A stretch of 5,295 nucleotides of DNA, from positions 1 to 5,295 of the forward strand of contig CABSAH010000117.1 in the NCBI GenBank assembly GCA_902475645.1. The letters are read 5' to 3'. Source of the DNA: an uncultured Christensenellaceae bacterium (GTDB lineage Bacteria; Bacillota; Clostridia; Christensenellales; CAG-138). A model generated the notes under the pieces. It did not search any database. It saw only the letters and a program-made list of their open reading frames with translations, and was not told the DNA's origin. Position numbers and translations under genes: made by a program. This document shows, piece by piece, positions 4,985 to 5,295 of the stretch (within the stretch, counting starts at the first letter, position 1; each line of letters begins with the position of its first letter).

Positions 4985-5295
4985 TTATTTTTCTATCATG
5001 TCGCGCATATCGCCCATTATTGCGCGGGGAACGGGCAAGTCGAGCATGGTTTTAAGTCCCGGCCTTGCGTTTATAACGTGGGGTATCATGTTCACCATCA
5101 TTGCAATGGTGCCTATGCCGCCGTCCACCTCCGGATTTATGGCCATGCTCACGTTGGGCGTGCCCTTTAGCACAATATAGTCGCCCGTATGCGTGCCCTC
5201 CATCTCCGGCTCTATCTGCTGGGGATGAATCATGTCTATTTTCAGTTCGCCGTTAACGTAGCCCTGTCCGGTCATGTTAACGCCCGCAACGTCGC
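4985..5295 (-). CDS. ord: 2,4-diaminopentanoate dehydrogenase, C-terminal part (cut by window edge)
   Basis: This enzyme oxidatively deaminates (2R,4S)-2,4-diaminopentanoate to 2-amino-4-oxopentanoate with release of ammonia and reduction of NAD(P)+. It is the second step of cytoplasmic ornithine oxidation, after the aminomutase. Only the last 102 residues are visible. The frame stays open to the right edge (it reads DVAGVN before the first visible Met), so the ATG at 5275 is internal and the true start is outside. The stop is TAA at 4987-4985. The visible part resembles the C-terminal region of this family, which is related to dihydrodipicolinate reductase: a stretch beginning GGIGTIAMMVN, then IPHVINARPGL, then a DLPVPRAI tail. 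The NAD(P)-binding Rossmann N-terminus is not seen; the full protein should be near 340 residues. The identification relies partly on ortA, ortB, oraS and oraE following directly, with ortA 30 nt downstream. Confidence 0.88.
   Translation of the reverse strand, partial: DVAGVNMTGQGYVNGELKIDMIHPQQIEPEMEGTHTGDYIVLKGTPNVSMAINPEVDGGIGTIAMMVNMIPHVINARPGLKTMLDLPVPRAIMGDMRDMIEK

Overview
The window reads as a chromosomal segment of an anaerobic, amino-acid-fermenting bacterium, most likely in the Clostridia (Bacillota). Three things point there: a complete run of ornithine-oxidation (Stickland-type) genes, a strong GGAGG-type Shine-Dalgarno site before every gene whose start is visible, and palindrome-rich intergenic repeats of a kind I associate with gut Clostridia. 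That last point is recollection, not a search. The coding sequence is fairly GC-rich, with mostly G/C-ending codons but a marked preference for ATA at isoleucine. I cannot name a genus, and other amino-acid fermenters such as Synergistota remain possible.

Positions 571-5295 hold one tightly packed operon on the minus strand, so it is read from the right edge to the left. In transcription order it contains the 3' part of ord (2,4-diaminopentanoate dehydrogenase, cut by the window edge), ortA and ortB (the two subunits of 2-amino-4-ketopentanoate thiolase, overlapping by 4 nt), then oraS and oraE (small and large subunits of the coenzyme-B12/PLP enzyme D-ornithine 4,5-aminomutase). Gaps are 30 nt (ord-ortA), an overlap (ortA-ortB), 92 nt with a 10-bp stem-loop (ortB-oraS) and 15 nt (oraS-oraE).

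Together the products run D-ornithine -> (2R,4S)-2,4-diaminopentanoate (OraSE) -> 2-amino-4-oxopentanoate + NH3 + NAD(P)H (Ord) -> acetyl-CoA + D-alanine (OrtAB). This is the oxidative ornithine branch described in Clostridium sticklandii. The catalytic signatures are intact: the DxHxxG B12 motif with the PLP lysine 11 residues later in OraE, and the SFK lysine and SGNYGA loop in OrtB. I expect a working pathway. The ornithine racemase and MutL/GlmL-like gene often found in such clusters do not follow oraE here.

Positions 1-570 contain no credible gene. They hold two copies of a composite palindromic repeat. The first (1-121) is nearly complete. The second (149-544) is expanded and is bounded by AACCCCTC / GAGGGGTT. 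Inside the second lies an exact 98-bp tandem duplication. I found no RNA gene, CRISPR array, transposase or phage gene. The operon promoter lies beyond the right edge.
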